The translations under genes and the position numbers were made by a program. 64,000 nt of DNA from Variovorax ginsengisoli (GTDB lineage Bacteria > Pseudomonadota > Gammaproteobacteria > Burkholderiales > Burkholderiaceae_C): positions 405,583 through 469,582 of the forward strand of contig NZ_JAUSRO010000001.1 of the NCBI RefSeq assembly GCF_030811835.1, written 5' to 3'. The notes under the pieces were generated by a model that saw only the letters and a program-made list of their open reading frames with translations, did no database searches and was not told where the DNA came from. Within the stretch, counting starts at the first letter, position 1, and every line of letters begins with the position of its first letter. Positions 19,027 through 27,433 of the stretch are shown here, piece after piece.

Positions 19027-20079
19027 ATGAACGCTTTGTCCAGCCAGCAGCTGTCGCCGTTGTACCGGCACGAGGTGTTTCGCTCACGTCACGCCGACGA
19101 AACCCACGCACGCGTCACCGCGGAGCTCAAGGCGCACCGCAGCCGCTGGGGCCGGGGCTCGGTGGATGCGGCCTTCTTCCGTGCGCGGACCGGGCCGATG
19201 TCGCTGTGCATCCTGCGTTACGGTTGCGAAGTCGAGATCGAGCCCGACGCGCTCGATAGTTTCGTTCTCGTGCAGATGCCCTTGCGCGGGCGTGCGGAGG
19301 TGCACATCGGCCGCGAGGTGGTGCAGATCCACGCGGGGCAGGGTGCCGTCATCTCGGCGCACCGTCCCGTGAAGGTGCACTGGCACGCCGGCTGCGAGCA
19401 ACTGCTGCTCAAGATCGAACGCAGCCATCTCGATGCGGTGGCGCGCGAGGCGTTTGCCACGCCCAGCGGCCCCATCTCGCGCGACATCGAGTTCGACACA
19501 CCGCTGCGGCTCGACGATGCCGTTGGAAGGCAGTGGCGCTGGCTGGTGGCCGGACTGGCCGGTTCGCTGCCCGCGCCGGGACACGAGCCTTGCGACGCCG
19601 GCTGGTTGCGCGCCTACGAAGACAACCTGCTGCACTACCTGCTGCGTCACCATCCCAACTCCGCGCTGGCGCGCGACCGTGCCACATCCACGGCGCCACC
19701 GCAGGCAGACGGCGGTGCGACGCTCGCACCGTTGCTGCGTGCCGAGGAGTTCATGCGCAACCGTTGCGGCGAGAGTCAGTCCCTCGACGACATTGCGTTG
19801 GCGGCGGGTGTGAGCCGCCGTACCTTGTGCGCCTTGTTCCGACGGCATCGCGCCATGTCACCGATGGAAACGCTGCGCAATCTGCGCCTGGACGCCGCCC
19901 ACGCGTTGCTGGCGCGGCCGTCGGCCGGCAGCGTGACCGACGTGGCACTGCGGTGCGGCTTTGCGCACCTGAGCCGATTTGCAGCGTCCTACCGCGAACG
20001 TTTCGGTCAGCTGCCCCACGAAACATGGCGCGGCGCGCAGCGCCTGACCCTGCACACGCCGCCACGAACCACGCATTGA
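19027..20079 (+). CDS. AraC-family transcriptional regulator
   Basis: 350-aa regulator with an N-terminal AraC-binding-like cupin domain (about 40-190; VLVQMPLRGRAEVHIG, QGAVISAHRPVKVHWHAGCEQLLLKI in two parts) and a C-terminal double helix-turn-helix (about 235-335; SLDDIALAAGVSRRTLCALF and VTDVALRCGFAHLSRFAASY). The layout matches the AndR/CbdS-like regulators of aromatic dioxygenase operons. It follows the binding-protein gene by 114 bases on the same strand and probably activates the divergent Rieske operon in answer to its substrate. Confidence 0.85.
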   Translation: MNALSSQQLSPLYRHEVFRSRHADETHARVTAELKAHRSRWGRGSVDAAFFRARTGPMSLCILRYGCEVEIEPDALDSFVLVQMPLRGRAEVHIGREVVQIHAGQGAVISAHRPVKVHWHAGCEQLLLKIERSHLDAVAREAFATPSGPISRDIEFDTPLRLDDAVGRQWRWLVAGLAGSLPAPGHEPCDAGWLRAYEDNLLHYLLRHHPNSALARDRATSTAPPQADGGATLAPLLRAEEFMRNRCGESQSLDDIALAAGVSRRTLCALFRRHRAMSPMETLRNLRLDAAHALLARPSAGSVTDVALRCGFAHLSRFAASYRERFGQLPHETWRGAQRLTLHTPPRTTH

Positions 20080-20137
20080 AGTCGCTGGGGTCCGTGACAC
20101 CGGCGGGCGCCTCGTGGTGTGCGTCGTTGCGCGCCTG

Positions 20138-22390
20138 TCAGGCCCTGGCCGCGCCCTGGGCCTGGCGTCCCGCCAACACCTTGTCCAGCGTCAGCGGGTA
20201 CTCGCGAATGCGCACGCCCGTTGCGTTGTAGACCGCGTTCGCGACCGCCGCACCCGCGCCGCAGATGCCCAGCTCGCCCACGCCCTTGATCTTCAGGGGG
20301 TTGGCCTTGTCGTCGACTTCCTCCAGAAACACAGCCTCGATGGCCGGGATGTCGGCATGTGCCGGAACATGGTATTCACCCAGGTCGTGATTGACGAAAT
20401 AGCCGTAGCGGGGGTCCACCACGGCGTCTTCGTGCAGCGCCGACCCGACGCCCCAGATCATCGCGCCTGTCGCCTGGCTCGTGGCCGTCTTCATGTTGAG
20501 AATGCGGCCCGCAGTGAACACGCCCAGCATGCGGCGCAGCCGGATTTCGCCCGTATCCATGTCGACCGCAACCTCTGCGAAGTGCGCGCCGTAGCCTTGC
20601 TGGGAGAACTTCTTGGCCATGTCGCCCTTCTTGATCTGCCCCTCGGCCTTCATGCCGACCGTACCGGCGAGCGCGCCGATCGATGCCGACTTGCCGTCGG
20701 CGCTGACTTGCCCGTCTGCAAAACGCACGTCCGCTGCGTTGGTAGCGCCCAGTTTGCGGGCCAGCTGCGCCCGCAGGTTGGTGCAGGCGTCGTACAAGGC
20801 CGATCCCGCACTCGCCGCGCCCCAGGAGCCGCCGGAGCCCGGCGTCTCCGGGAAGTCGCTGTCGCCCAGTTCCATGCGAATGCGTTCCATCGGCAGGCCC
20901 AGCATTTCGGCCGCGATCTGCGAAAGCACTGTGTAGCTGCCGGTGCCGATGTCGGTCATTGCCATGCGCACGGTCAGCACGCCTTGTTTGTCCAGGGCGA
21001 TGGCGCATTTCGAGTCCATCAGCAGATTCGAGCGGATGGCCGTCGAGAAGCCCATGCCGATCTGCCAGCGCCCCTCGCGCACGCTGCCCGGTCGTGCCTG
21101 GCGTCGTGCCCAGCCGAAGCGTTCGGCACCTTCCTTCATGCAACGCAGCAGTTGCCGCGTGGAAAAGGGAATGTTCAGTTCCGGGTCCATCGTGGGCTCG
21201 TTGCGCACACGCAGTTCGATGGGATCGATGCCCAGCTTTTCCGCCAGTTCGTCCATGGCCTGCTCCAGTGCCAGCATGCCCACGGCTTCACCTGGTGCGC
21301 GGGTGGAGTCGGAAATCGGCAGGTCGAGCTGCACCACGCGGTGGGTGGTCAACCGGTTCGGTGCCGCGTACAGCGTGCGCGTCTGCGTACTGGCGTTTTC
21401 GTAGTTGTTGTCGAAGCGCGCGGTGTTCGACAGCGTGTCGTGGCCGATGGCGACGAGCTTGCCGTCGGCGCTCGCGCCCAGCCGCACACGCTGCACCGTG
21501 TCGCTGCGGTGCGTGGTGACGTGGAACATCTGCTGGCGTGTGAGCGCGGTTTTCACGGGACGCTGGAGTTGGCGCGACGCCAAGGCCGAGAGCATCACGT
21601 CCGCGTACACCGGCAGCTTGCCGCCGAAGCCGCCGCCGATGTACCGACTGACGATGCGCACCTTGTCGGGTGCGATCTGCAGCGTGCTGGCGACCGCTTT
21701 CTGCGCGCTGTCGATCAGCTGCGCCGAGCAGTGCACGGTGACCCGGTCCCCATCCCACGACGCGATGGTGGCGTGCGGCTCCATCTGCGCATGGATGTGG
21801 ACGGGCGTGGTGTAGGTGGCATCGACTTTCACTGCTGCGGCGGCAAAGCCTTGCTCGAAGTTGCCTACGTGGCTGTCGGCCTTGCCCTGTTCGGTGTCGG
21901 CAGGCTTCGTGGCCTTGGCTTCGTTGCCGGCCATCTCATAGTCGCCGGCCGACTGCGCATAGCGCACACGCACCTGCTTGGCAGCCGAACGTGCCTGCTC
22001 GAAACTTTCGGCGACCACGAAGGCGACGGTCTCTCCGTAGTAGCGCACCTGGTCACTGGCCAGCTGTGGCGATGCGCGTGCAAACCTGTTGGGTGCTTCC
22101 AGCGGTCCCCACGCGCCCTGGCGCGGCGCGTTCTTGTGCGTCATGACCATCAGCACGCCCGGCGCGCCTTCGGCGGAGGTGGTGTCGATGTCGGCAATGC
22201 GCCCCTTGGCGATGGTGGCCTCGACGATGAAGCCGTAGGCCGTGCGTGCGGTGTCCTGCTGCACTTCATACGCGTAAGTCGCCTGGCCCGTGACCTTGAG
22301 GCGACCATCCACACGGTCGATGGATTTGCCGATGAGCCCGTTGCGGTTGTCGTCGATCGGGTTGCGCCCCGATGGTGCTGTCATTTCCAT
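20138..22390 (-). CDS. paoC: Aldehyde oxidoreductase molybdenum subunit PaoC
   Basis: 750-aa molybdopterin-binding catalytic subunit, close to E. coli PaoC (732 aa) in length and layout. It has GKSIDRVDGRLKVTGQATYA at the start and the catalytic glutamate in KIKGVGELGICGAG at the end. It oxidises aldehydes to acids and acts in the periplasm, carried out by the Tat signal of PaoA. ATG at 22390 is 10 bases after the paoB stop; upstream extension of the frame lies inside paoB. No paoD/XdhC gene is next to it. Confidence 0.85.
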   Translation of the reverse strand: MEMTAPSGRNPIDDNRNGLIGKSIDRVDGRLKVTGQATYAYEVQQDTARTAYGFIVEATIAKGRIADIDTTSAEGAPGVLMVMTHKNAPRQGAWGPLEAPNRFARASPQLASDQVRYYGETVAFVVAESFEQARSAAKQVRVRYAQSAGDYEMAGNEAKATKPADTEQGKADSHVGNFEQGFAAAAVKVDATYTTPVHIHAQMEPHATIASWDGDRVTVHCSAQLIDSAQKAVASTLQIAPDKVRIVSRYIGGGFGGKLPVYADVMLSALASRQLQRPVKTALTRQQMFHVTTHRSDTVQRVRLGASADGKLVAIGHDTLSNTARFDNNYENASTQTRTLYAAPNRLTTHRVVQLDLPISDSTRAPGEAVGMLALEQAMDELAEKLGIDPIELRVRNEPTMDPELNIPFSTRQLLRCMKEGAERFGWARRQARPGSVREGRWQIGMGFSTAIRSNLLMDSKCAIALDKQGVLTVRMAMTDIGTGSYTVLSQIAAEMLGLPMERIRMELGDSDFPETPGSGGSWGAASAGSALYDACTNLRAQLARKLGATNAADVRFADGQVSADGKSASIGALAGTVGMKAEGQIKKGDMAKKFSQQGYGAHFAEVAVDMDTGEIRLRRMLGVFTAGRILNMKTATSQATGAMIWGVGSALHEDAVVDPRYGYFVNHDLGEYHVPAHADIPAIEAVFLEEVDDKANPLKIKGVGELGICGAGAAVANAVYNATGVRIREYPLTLDKVLAGRQAQGAARA

Positions 22391-22400
22391 GGATATTCCT

Positions 22401-23390
22401 TCAGCCGGCTGCGGCTTCGTTGAGGGCGGCCTGCAAGGTACGGCGCACCAGCGGGATCTTGAAGTCGTTGTGGCCATGGCCACGCGCACCGGCGAGTACG
22501 CCGTCGGCGGCGGCCTGGAAGGCCGTGCCGGACGCGTCGCCGAGCGTGGCGCCAGCCAATGCCGCTTCCGCGGCTTCCACACGCCAGGGTTTGTGCGCCA
22601 GGCCGCCGAAGGCCATGCGCGCAGAACGGATGCGGCCATCGCCAGCATCGACGATTGCCGCCACCGACACGACCGCAAAGGCATACGACGCGCGGTCGCG
22701 CACCTTGCGATAGATGTGACGACCACCGGCCGGCGCGGGCAGCGTGACCGACGTGATGAGCTCACCCTGCTGCAGGTTGGTATCGATCTGAGGCGTGTTG
22801 CCTGGCAGGCGATGAAAGTCGGCGATGGGAATCACGCGCCGCGCGCCGTCGGCAGATACCGTTTCCACCTTGGCATCGAGCACGCGCATGGCAACCGCCA
22901 TGTCGGACGGATGCGTGGCGATGCATTGATCGCTTGCGCCCACGATGGCATGGATGCGGTTGTACCCCTGCAGCGCCGCACACCCGCTGCCCGGCTGGCG
23001 TTTGTTGCATGGCCGTGCGGTGTCGTAGAAGTAGTAGCAGCGTGTGCGCTGCAGCAGGTTGCCGCCGGTCGTCGCCTTGTTGCGCAACTGGCCGGAGGCG
23101 CCTGCGAGCAGGGCGCGGCTGAGGACGCCGTAGTCCTTGCGGATGCGCGCATCGGCTGCGAGGTCGGCGTTGCGCACCAGTGTGCCGATGCGCAAGCCGC
23201 CATCGGCCGTCGGCTCGATGCGGTCGAGCCCCAGGCGGTTGATGTCCACCAGGTGCACGGGCGTCTCGACCTGCAGTTTCATCAAGTCCAGCAGGTTGGT
23301 GCCGCCGGCGATCAGGCGTGCACCGGGGCGTGTGGCGGCGGCGGCGGCCGCTTCGGGCGTCTGTGGTCGTTCGTAGCTGAAGGCTTTCAT
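22401..23390 (-). CDS. paoB: Aldehyde oxidoreductase FAD subunit PaoB with [4Fe-4S] cysteines
   Basis: 329-aa FAD subunit (E. coli PaoB 318 aa). FAD motifs are [13 protein letters not shown] (about 26-38) and [12 protein letters not shown] (about 107-118). Four cysteines, C118, C128, C137 and C156, lie in an insertion after the second FAD motif, as in PaoB, where they bind an additional [4Fe-4S] cluster not found in the CoxM type. Start ATG overlaps the paoA stop (ATGA). Confidence 0.87.
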   Translation of the reverse strand: MKAFSYERPQTPEAAAAAATRPGARLIAGGTNLLDLMKLQVETPVHLVDINRLGLDRIEPTADGGLRIGTLVRNADLAADARIRKDYGVLSRALLAGASGQLRNKATTGGNLLQRTRCYYFYDTARPCNKRQPGSGCAALQGYNRIHAIVGASDQCIATHPSDMAVAMRVLDAKVETVSADGARRVIPIADFHRLPGNTPQIDTNLQQGELITSVTLPAPAGGRHIYRKVRDRASYAFAVVSVAAIVDAGDGRIRSARMAFGGLAHKPWRVEAAEAALAGATLGDASGTAFQAAADGVLAGARGHGHNDFKIPLVRRTLQAALNEAAAG

Positions 23391-24085
23391 GCGGCGGCTC
23401 CCGACACGTCCTTGATGGCGGCCACGATGTTCGGATAGGCGCTGCAGCGGCACAGATTGCCGCTCATGCGCTCACGGATCTCCTCATCGGTCAGCGGGCC
23501 GGCAGGCGCATTCAGGTCGCGGGTCACGTGGCTGGGCATGCCCATCTTCACCTCCGCCAGCATGCCTGCGGTCGAACAGATCTGCCCCGGTGTGCAGTAG
23601 CCACACTGGAACCCGTCGTGCTTGAGGAAAGCAGCCTGGATCGGGTGAAGTGCATCGCCCTGGGCCAGTCCCTCGATGGTGGTGACGGCTTGACCGTCGT
23701 GCATCACGGCCAAGGTCAGGCAGGAGTTGGTGCGTCGGCCGTCGATGAGCACGGTGCAAGCTCCGCACTGGCCGTGGTCGCACCCTTTCTTGGTGCCGGT
23801 CAGATGCAGGTTTTCGCGCAGGGCGTCCAGGAGGGTGGTCCGCGTGTCCACCATCAACTGGCGAGCCTGGCCGTTGATGTCCAGCGTGATCGCCATGCGC
23901 TGGGGCGGCAATTCGGACGCCGCCTGCGGGCCGGGCGTGGCGGGCGATGCATTGCCAGGCGCAGCCTGGGCCTGGACGATCGACGAAGCGGTGACGGTGG
24001 CGAGCGCGGCGCCGGTGTGGAAAACCGCGCGGCGAGTGACGCCGTGCGAGCTGTCGTCGCGCGCGGCTTGATTCTCGAATTTCAT
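23387..24085 (-). CDS. paoA: Aldehyde oxidoreductase [2Fe-2S] subunit PaoA, Tat-exported
   Basis: 232-aa iron-sulfur subunit. A twin-arginine signal is at the N-terminus (R18-R19 in [12 protein letters not shown], hydrophobic stretch, then AQA), followed by plant-type cluster motif [12 protein letters not shown] and the second motif CGYCTPG with CRC. ATG at 24085 is preferred over one at 24124 because of an AGGA site upstream and the normal signal length. It is the first gene of paoABC and provides export for the whole folded complex. The mnh operon ends about 175 bases upstream. Confidence 0.87.
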   Translation of the reverse strand: MKFENQAARDDSSHGVTRRAVFHTGAALATVTASSIVQAQAAPGNASPATPGPQAASELPPQRMAITLDINGQARQLMVDTRTTLLDALRENLHLTGTKKGCDHGQCGACTVLIDGRRTNSCLTLAVMHDGQAVTTIEGLAQGDALHPIQAAFLKHDGFQCGYCTPGQICSTAGMLAEVKMGMPSHVTRDLNAPAGPLTDEEIRERMSGNLCRCSAYPNIVAAIKDVSGAAA

Positions 24086-24237
24086 GTGGGGATCCTTCAA
24101 GCCGATCTGGGTGGCCCTGGACAATGGGCACCAACGGTCGGTCTGAAAATGATCCTAGGGAGCGTGCGCCAGGCTCGCGGGCCGCCTGCGCGCTGTTGTG
24201 CTGTAGGCTGATTCCGATGCGGCCTGCATCCTCGGCC

Positions 24238-24262
24238 GACGCGCTCTTTGGCGCAGCGCGTC
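24238..24262 (-). terminator. Hairpin at the end of the mnh operon
   Basis: Perfect 8-bp stem GACGCGCT (24238-24245) / AGCGCGTC (24255-24262), 9-base loop, overlapping the mnhG stop codon. No T-tract follows on the minus strand, so termination strength is doubtful. Confidence 0.35.
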
Positions 24263-24632
24263 AGTCGCCGCCCTGCTCCTCGATCGGCGCTGGAGGAACG
24301 TTGCCGCCTTTCTGGCGCTCGCGGAACAGCGCCGCGCGCATCAGGAAGATGGTGGTCACAGGCGCCGTGAGCGCCACGAAGAGTGCGATCAGCACGGCGT
24401 GCAGGAAGAGGTTGTAGCCCTGCACCGAAAAATAGACGATCGTGGCCACCGTCATGCACCACACACCGGCCGTCGCGCCCAGTGTGGGCGCATGGATGCG
24501 GCTGAAAAAGGTCGGCAGGCGCACCAGGCCGAAAGAGCCGACGGCCGCAAAAGCGGCACCGAGCACGGCGAACACTGCCGTGATGATTTCAGCCCAGAGC
24601 GGCAGTGGTCCGGTGATGAAGTCGGGCGTCAT
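24261..24632 (-). CDS. mnhG: Na+(K+)/H+ antiporter subunit G
   Basis: 123-aa membrane protein of the MnhG/PhaG family with three hydrophobic helices; the stretch FGLVRLPTFFSRIHAPTLG is the family hallmark. It starts at 24632, overlapping mnhF (ATGA). Last gene of the Mrp-type operon. The C-terminal tail (RERQKGGNVPPAPIEEQGGD) is hydrophilic. Confidence 0.9.
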   Translation of the reverse strand: MTPDFITGPLPLWAEIITAVFAVLGAAFAAVGSFGLVRLPTFFSRIHAPTLGATAGVWCMTVATIVYFSVQGYNLFLHAVLIALFVALTAPVTTIFLMRAALFRERQKGGNVPPAPIEEQGGD

Positions 24633-24907
24633 TCGATCACCTCGCCGCGCAGCAGGAACTTGGCCGTGGCCGTGGAGCTGACGAAGCCGAACAGCGCGAT
24701 CAGCATGGCCGCCTCGAAGTACACGTTGCTCGCATACACGATGCCCAGCACCAGCATCATCAGCATGCCGTTGATGTAGAGGCAGTCGAGTGCCATCACG
24801 CGGTCTTGCGCGGTGGGGCCGATCAGCAGACGCGTGACCGCGCACAGCATGGCGACGGCCAGCAGGAAGAGGGCGGCCTTGAGCGCCCAGAACAGCACAG
24901 GGGTCAT
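24629..24907 (-). CDS. mnhF: Na+(K+)/H+ antiporter subunit F
   Basis: 92-aa protein with three membrane helices and the conserved GPTAQDRVMALD loop of MnhF/PhaF. ATG at 24907 overlaps the mnhE stop. Small accessory subunit of the multi-subunit antiporter complex. Confidence 0.9.
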   Translation of the reverse strand: MTPVLFWALKAALFLLAVAMLCAVTRLLIGPTAQDRVMALDCLYINGMLMMLVLGIVYASNVYFEAAMLIALFGFVSSTATAKFLLRGEVIE

Positions 24908-25398
24908 GACTCGAAGATCTCCATCAGCGGGCGTTCGTACCGGGTCTTGATCAGGTCGATGAAAACCTGTTCGTCGTGCAGGTCGAACACATGGATGAGC
25001 AGCGTCGTGCGGTCGAAGGACACTTCGCCCCAGGCCGTGCCTGGCGTCAGGCAGCAGATCATGGCCAGCGCGGCGAGTGCGTTCGGGTCGCGCACGTCGA
25101 GCGGCACATGCACGAAAGCGCCGGCGATGCGCGCGGAGCGGCGTGTCAGCAGCGCACGCGCCACCGAACAGGCCGAATGCAGCAGGTCGTAGAGCACGCG
25201 CAGCGTGAGGCGCAATGCCACGCCGGGCCGTCGCATGCGCACGCGCGCCGGCCGCAGGCCCTTGGTGATGAGCGGCACCACGACGGCCAGCACTGCCGCC
25301 AGCAGCAGCGTGGTGACATGAAGCGACTGATTGAGCAGCAACCAGACGACGAAGAGCGCAATCGACAGCGGGGGTGAAGGGATCCAGCGCTTGATCAT
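24904..25398 (-). CDS. mnhE: Na+(K+)/H+ antiporter subunit E
   Basis: 164-aa MnhE/PhaE protein: two N-terminal hydrophobic segments, then a cytoplasmic domain with AMICCLTPGTAWGEVSFD and LLIHVFDLHDEQVFIDLIK. Overlaps mnhD upstream and mnhF downstream by four bases each. Family length is normal. Confidence 0.9.
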   Translation of the reverse strand: MIKRWIPSPPLSIALFVVWLLLNQSLHVTTLLLAAVLAVVVPLITKGLRPARVRMRRPGVALRLTLRVLYDLLHSACSVARALLTRRSARIAGAFVHVPLDVRDPNALAALAMICCLTPGTAWGEVSFDRTTLLIHVFDLHDEQVFIDLIKTRYERPLMEIFES

Positions 25399-27092
25399 GG
25401 CTTGGCCTCCGGCCGCACGGGGTTGGCGATCTGCTGTGCGCCCATGACGGCGTCGCGGTACGCGGTCGGTGTGTGCAGGCCGACGGCGGTGTCGCTGGCA
25501 TGCTGCATTACCGGCTCGGCCTCGATCGTCAGGGCCACACAGGCCGCCAGCAGTGCGGCCACGGGCAGCACTTCGAGTGCGCGCAGGGCTGGCATGCTGG
25601 TCAGCGGCTGGGTCCAGAAGTGCCGGATGCCCGTGCGGCTCAGCGCAATCAGCGTGAGGAAGCCCGACGCGAGCAGCAGCGCAAGGAAGGTCCAGCTTGC
25701 CGCTGCCACCTGCGGGGCTTCGAACAGGCCCGACAGCATGACGAACTTGCCGACGAAGCCCGACAGCGGTGGCAGGCCGGCCAGCAGCAGCGTGCAGGCG
25801 ATGAAGCTCAGGCCGAGGAAGGCCACACCGGCCGGGATCGCGCGGCCGTAGAGTGCCTGTTGCTCGTCATCGAGGTTCACGTCGTCGAAGGGGCGCAGGT
25901 CTTCGGAAAGAAAAGGTGCATTGCCCGCCGATTCATGCGCGGCGATGCTGGCACCTGCGTTGCGCCAGCGTTCGATCATGTCGATCAGCAGGAAGAACGC
26001 GCTCACCGCGAGTGTGGAGCTCAGCAGGTAGTAGAGCGCGCCGGCCCAGACGGCGGGCTGGCCGAGCCCGACCGCCGTGAGCAGCGTGCCCGCGGAAATC
26101 AGCACGCTGTAGCCCGCCAGGTTCGACAGCCGCTGCGTGCCGACGATGCCGAGCGCCCCGACGAACAGCGTGGCCAGGCCGGCGGCGATCAGCACCTCTT
26201 GGCCGAACTGCACGGAGGCGCCCGCGTCGGGCGCGAACAGAAGGCTCCAGAGCCGCAGCACCGTGTAAACCCCCAGCTTGGTCAGGAGCGCGAACACGGC
26301 GCTGACCGGCGACACCGCCGCGCTGTATGCGGGCACCAGCCAGAAGTTGAGCGGCCAGGCACCGGCCTTGGCAAAGAAGGCCGTGGCCAGGATGGCCGCC
26401 GCCGCATGCACCAGGCCACGATCGCCGTCGTTGAGCTGCGCAATGCGCACGCTCAGGTCGGCCATGTTCAGGGTGCCGGTCACGCCGTAGAGCAGTGCCG
26501 CGCCGATCAGGAACAGCGACGAAGCGGCCAGGTTGATCGCGATGTAGTGCAACCCCGCCTGCACCCGCAGGCGCCCCGACCCGTGCAGCAGCAGGCCGTA
26601 GGACGCGGCCAGCATCACCTCGAAGAACACGAACAGGTTGAACAGGTCGCCGGTGAGAAAGGCGCCGTTGAGCCCCATCAACTGCAGTTGCAGCAGCGGG
26701 TGGAAGTGCACGCCTGCGCGGTCCCAGCGCGAGGTGGAGTAGATCGATGCCGCAAAAGCGACCACGGCGGTCAGCGCCACCATCAGCGTGGAGAGCCGGT
26801 CGGCGACGAGCACGATGCCGAAGGGCGCGCGCCAGTTGCCGGGCAGGTAGACGCCGATCGAACCCGGGCCGCTGCCCGTGTCGGTGGCGTTGACCCAGCG
26901 CAGCAGCGCCAGCGCGGCCATGAGGCCGATCAGGCCCGACACCACGCTGAGTGCAGCCTTGGTGCGTCGCCGCTGCTCGCCCATGAGCAGCATGAGCGCT
27001 GCCGTCAGCATGGGCACCAGGATCGGCACGGCCACCAGGTGCGGCATGCTCAATTCGAGCAGCCGGTCGAGCAATCCGGTGATCTCGGTCAT
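25395..27092 (-). CDS. mnhD: Na+(K+)/H+ antiporter subunit D
   Basis: 565-aa proton-channel subunit related to NuoN/NuoM of complex I, with about 14 hydrophobic segments. MnhD features seen are LFVFFEVMLAASYGLLLHG (conserved glutamate of helix 5) and the FFAKAGAWPLNFWLVPAY region with its lysine. An inserted hydrophilic stretch (about 395-430, EDLRPFDDVNLDDEQQ) is larger than in many homologues. Overlaps mnhC and mnhE. Confidence 0.9.
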   Translation of the reverse strand: MTEITGLLDRLLELSMPHLVAVPILVPMLTAALMLLMGEQRRRTKAALSVVSGLIGLMAALALLRWVNATDTGSGPGSIGVYLPGNWRAPFGIVLVADRLSTLMVALTAVVAFAASIYSTSRWDRAGVHFHPLLQLQLMGLNGAFLTGDLFNLFVFFEVMLAASYGLLLHGSGRLRVQAGLHYIAINLAASSLFLIGAALLYGVTGTLNMADLSVRIAQLNDGDRGLVHAAAAILATAFFAKAGAWPLNFWLVPAYSAAVSPVSAVFALLTKLGVYTVLRLWSLLFAPDAGASVQFGQEVLIAAGLATLFVGALGIVGTQRLSNLAGYSVLISAGTLLTAVGLGQPAVWAGALYYLLSSTLAVSAFFLLIDMIERWRNAGASIAAHESAGNAPFLSEDLRPFDDVNLDDEQQALYGRAIPAGVAFLGLSFIACTLLLAGLPPLSGFVGKFVMLSGLFEAPQVAAASWTFLALLLASGFLTLIALSRTGIRHFWTQPLTSMPALRALEVLPVAALLAACVALTIEAEPVMQHASDTAVGLHTPTAYRDAVMGAQQIANPVRPEAKP

Positions 27093-27433
27093 TCGCCCTG
27101 CTCCTCACCGTCCACGTGGTCGGTGCCGGTCAGGCCGCGCGAGGCGAGCATCACCACCAGGAAGAGTGCGGTCATCGCAAAGCCGATCACGATGGCCGTG
27201 AGCACCAGGGCCTGAGGCATCGGGTCGGCTGTGTTCGCCAGCGTCGACGCGACGCCCTGTGTGAGCACCGGCTCGCTGTCGACCTTGAGCCGGCCCATGC
27301 TGAAGATGAAAAGGTTGACGGCGTAGGAGATGAGCGTGAGCCCCATGATGACCTGGAAGGTGCGAGGCCGCAGCAACAGGTAGACGCCCGAGCTGGTGAG
27401 CACGCCGATGGCGAGCGCGAGAACGATTTCCAT
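27089..27433 (-). CDS. mnhC: Na+(K+)/H+ antiporter subunit C
   Basis: 114-aa NuoK-like subunit with three helices; contains GVYLLLRPRTFQVIMGLTL and the conserved ALVLTAIVIGFA segment. Its ATG shares one base with the mnhA stop (TGATG) and its stop overlaps mnhD, so translation is coupled along the operon. Confidence 0.9.
   Translation of the reverse strand: MEIVLALAIGVLTSSGVYLLLRPRTFQVIMGLTLISYAVNLFIFSMGRLKVDSEPVLTQGVASTLANTADPMPQALVLTAIVIGFAMTALFLVVMLASRGLTGTDHVDGEEQGE

Noticed and set aside
20114..22423. 769-aa open frame opposite paoC
   Set aside because: paoC has clear cofactor motifs; the opposite frame is His/Arg/Val-rich without domains.
25473..27215. 580-aa open frame opposite mnhD
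   Set aside because: Very Gln/Arg/His-rich shadow of a hydrophobic membrane protein gene.
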